5,259 bases of DNA from Pseudomonadota bacterium. Lineage in GTDB: Bacteria; Pseudomonadota; Gammaproteobacteria; Acidithiobacillales; Acidithiobacillaceae. A program made the translations under genes and the position numbers. The stretch covers positions 1 to 5,259 of the forward strand of contig JAKBXD010000137.1 in assembly GCA_021840785.1 (NCBI GenBank), given 5' to 3'. This document shows, in pieces, positions 4,619 to 5,259 of this stretch. Under the pieces are notes generated by a model. It had not been told where the DNA came from. It saw only the letters and a list, made by a program, of their open reading frames with translations, and ran no database searches. The stretch's first letter is position 1, and the number at the start of each line of letters is the position of its first letter.

Positions 4619-5221
4619 ATGAGCAAAATACTGGTGCTATATCACAGCCTTTGGGGGCATATCGAAACCATGGCCGGTTCTATTGCCGAAGGCGCACGGG
4701 ACGTCTCCAGCGTGACAGTGGATATTAAGCGGGTGCCGGAAGACTTGTCGGCAGAGACATTGGCTGCTGTTCACGCCAAAACTGACCAAGTCGCGCCGGA
4801 GGCGCACCCCGATGATCTCGCAGACTATGATGCGGTCATTTTCGGCCCCCCTACACGCTTCGGTAACATGAGCGGGCAAATGCGTAATTTTCTCGACCGT
4901 ACCGGCAATCTCTGGCAGGAAGGTAAACTGGTCGGCAAGATTGGCAGCATTTTTGCCAGTACGGCCACACAGCATGGTGGTCAGGAAACTACCATCACTT
5001 CTTTCCACACTTTCCTATTCCATCAGGGGATGATCGTGGTTGGTGTCCCCAACAGTTGCCAGGAACTGATGAACATGAGCGAGATCAGCGGAGGTACACC
5101 CTATGGTGCCACGACACTATCCAAAGGAGATGGCAGCCGTCAGCCCAGTGCAAACGAACTGGCCATCGCCCGTTTTCAGGGGCGGCATGTGGCCGAAATT
5201 ACCCAAAAGCTGAAGGGATAA
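4619..5221 (+). CDS. wrbA: WrbA family NAD(P)H:quinone oxidoreductase (type IV)
   Basis: The product has 200 residues (E. coli WrbA has 198) and is a flavodoxin-fold, FMN-binding, cytosolic quinone reductase that is tetrameric in characterised members. It transfers two electrons from NAD(P)H to quinones and so avoids semiquinone radicals. Visible landmarks are the FMN phosphate loop [19 protein letters not shown] (1-19), the flavin-contact loop [18 protein letters not shown] (76-93), [12 protein letters not shown] (114-125), and the late signature [11 protein letters not shown] (158-168). The loop reads YHSLWGH where many members have YYSMYGH. The start is fixed by GAGGAG six bases upstream. 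It lies 357 bp after hxlR on the same strand, with its own likely promoter and an overlapping dyad at 4535-4556, which suggests repression by HxlR relieved by quinones or electrophiles. Another reading frame begins three bases after its stop and may form an operon. Confidence 0.95.
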   Translation: MSKILVLYHSLWGHIETMAGSIAEGARDVSSVTVDIKRVPEDLSAETLAAVHAKTDQVAPEAHPDDLADYDAVIFGPPTRFGNMSGQMRNFLDRTGNLWQEGKLVGKIGSIFASTATQHGGQETTITSFHTFLFHQGMIVVGVPNSCQELMNMSEISGGTPYGATTLSKGDGSRQPSANELAIARFQGRHVAEITQKLKG

Positions 5222-5224
5222 CCC

Positions 5225-5259
5225 ATGGAGAACATCGGCTTGCCATCGGAATCCAGATC
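5225..5259 (+). CDS. Probable 5' end of an unidentified gene downstream of wrbA, cut by the window edge
   Basis: An ATG three bases after the wrbA stop opens a frame (MENIGLPSESR) that runs off the right edge. AAGGGA at 5213-5218, within the last codons of wrbA and six bases before the ATG, is a good ribosome binding site. Spacing and site together suggest a translationally linked operon partner. Eleven residues do not identify a family. Confidence 0.45.
   Translation, partial: MENIGLPSESR

Noticed and set aside
4637..5008. A 123-residue minus-strand open frame
   Set aside because: It is antisense to wrbA, whose motifs and length are fully convincing, and it resembles no known protein.
1..5259. 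CRISPR array, tRNA or rRNA genes, insertion sequences, phage genes
   Set aside because: I saw no regularly spaced repeats, no tRNA-like cloverleaf or rRNA sequence, and no transposase or integrase motif on either strand.

Overview
The window looks like a moderately GC-rich proteobacterial chromosome segment, probably beta- or gamma-proteobacterial. Gene density, clear GGAGG-type ribosome binding sites and the closest-feeling families (a NemA-type old yellow enzyme, a YhhW-type pirin, WrbA) all point that way, but the genus cannot be named from sequence alone. No rRNA, tRNA, CRISPR array, insertion sequence or prophage gene is recognisable.

Layout: four complete genes lie on the minus strand and two on the plus strand, arranged back to back around a 217-bp intergenic region at 3709-3925. 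Reading leftwards from it are a pirin/quercetinase-like bicupin (3010-3708) and a protein with two CDGSH iron-sulfur motifs (2247-2945), 64 bp apart. After a 231-bp gap come an old yellow enzyme alkene reductase (936-2015) and a LigB/DODA-type extradiol dioxygenase (91-906), 29 bp apart and probably one transcript. Reading rightwards are an HxlR-family regulator with an N-terminal cysteine (3926-4261), a 357-bp stretch with no convincing gene, and a WrbA-type quinone reductase (4619-5221). A possible gene start sits at each edge (1-29 minus, 5225-5259 plus).

As a set these are enzymes for reactive aromatic and electrophilic compounds: quinone reduction (WrbA), reduction of activated C=C bonds or nitro groups (old yellow enzyme), oxidative opening of catechol-type rings (extradiol dioxygenase), and a metal cupin whose E. 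coli relative oxidises quercetin. HxlR proteins with a conserved N-terminal cysteine (YodB, QorR and HypR types) are known sensors of quinones, diamide or disulfide stress that repress neighbouring reductase genes.

The most useful new observation is a shared half-site, GTAGNTWCC. I find it exactly four times: twice as a 22-bp inverted repeat over the wrbA promoter, once at the hxlR promoter and once on the pirin side of the divergent region. This predicts a local HxlR regulon of hxlR, wrbA and the pirin-CDGSH genes. The old yellow enzyme promoter carries a different inverted repeat across its -10 box, so that pair is probably under another regulator not encoded here.
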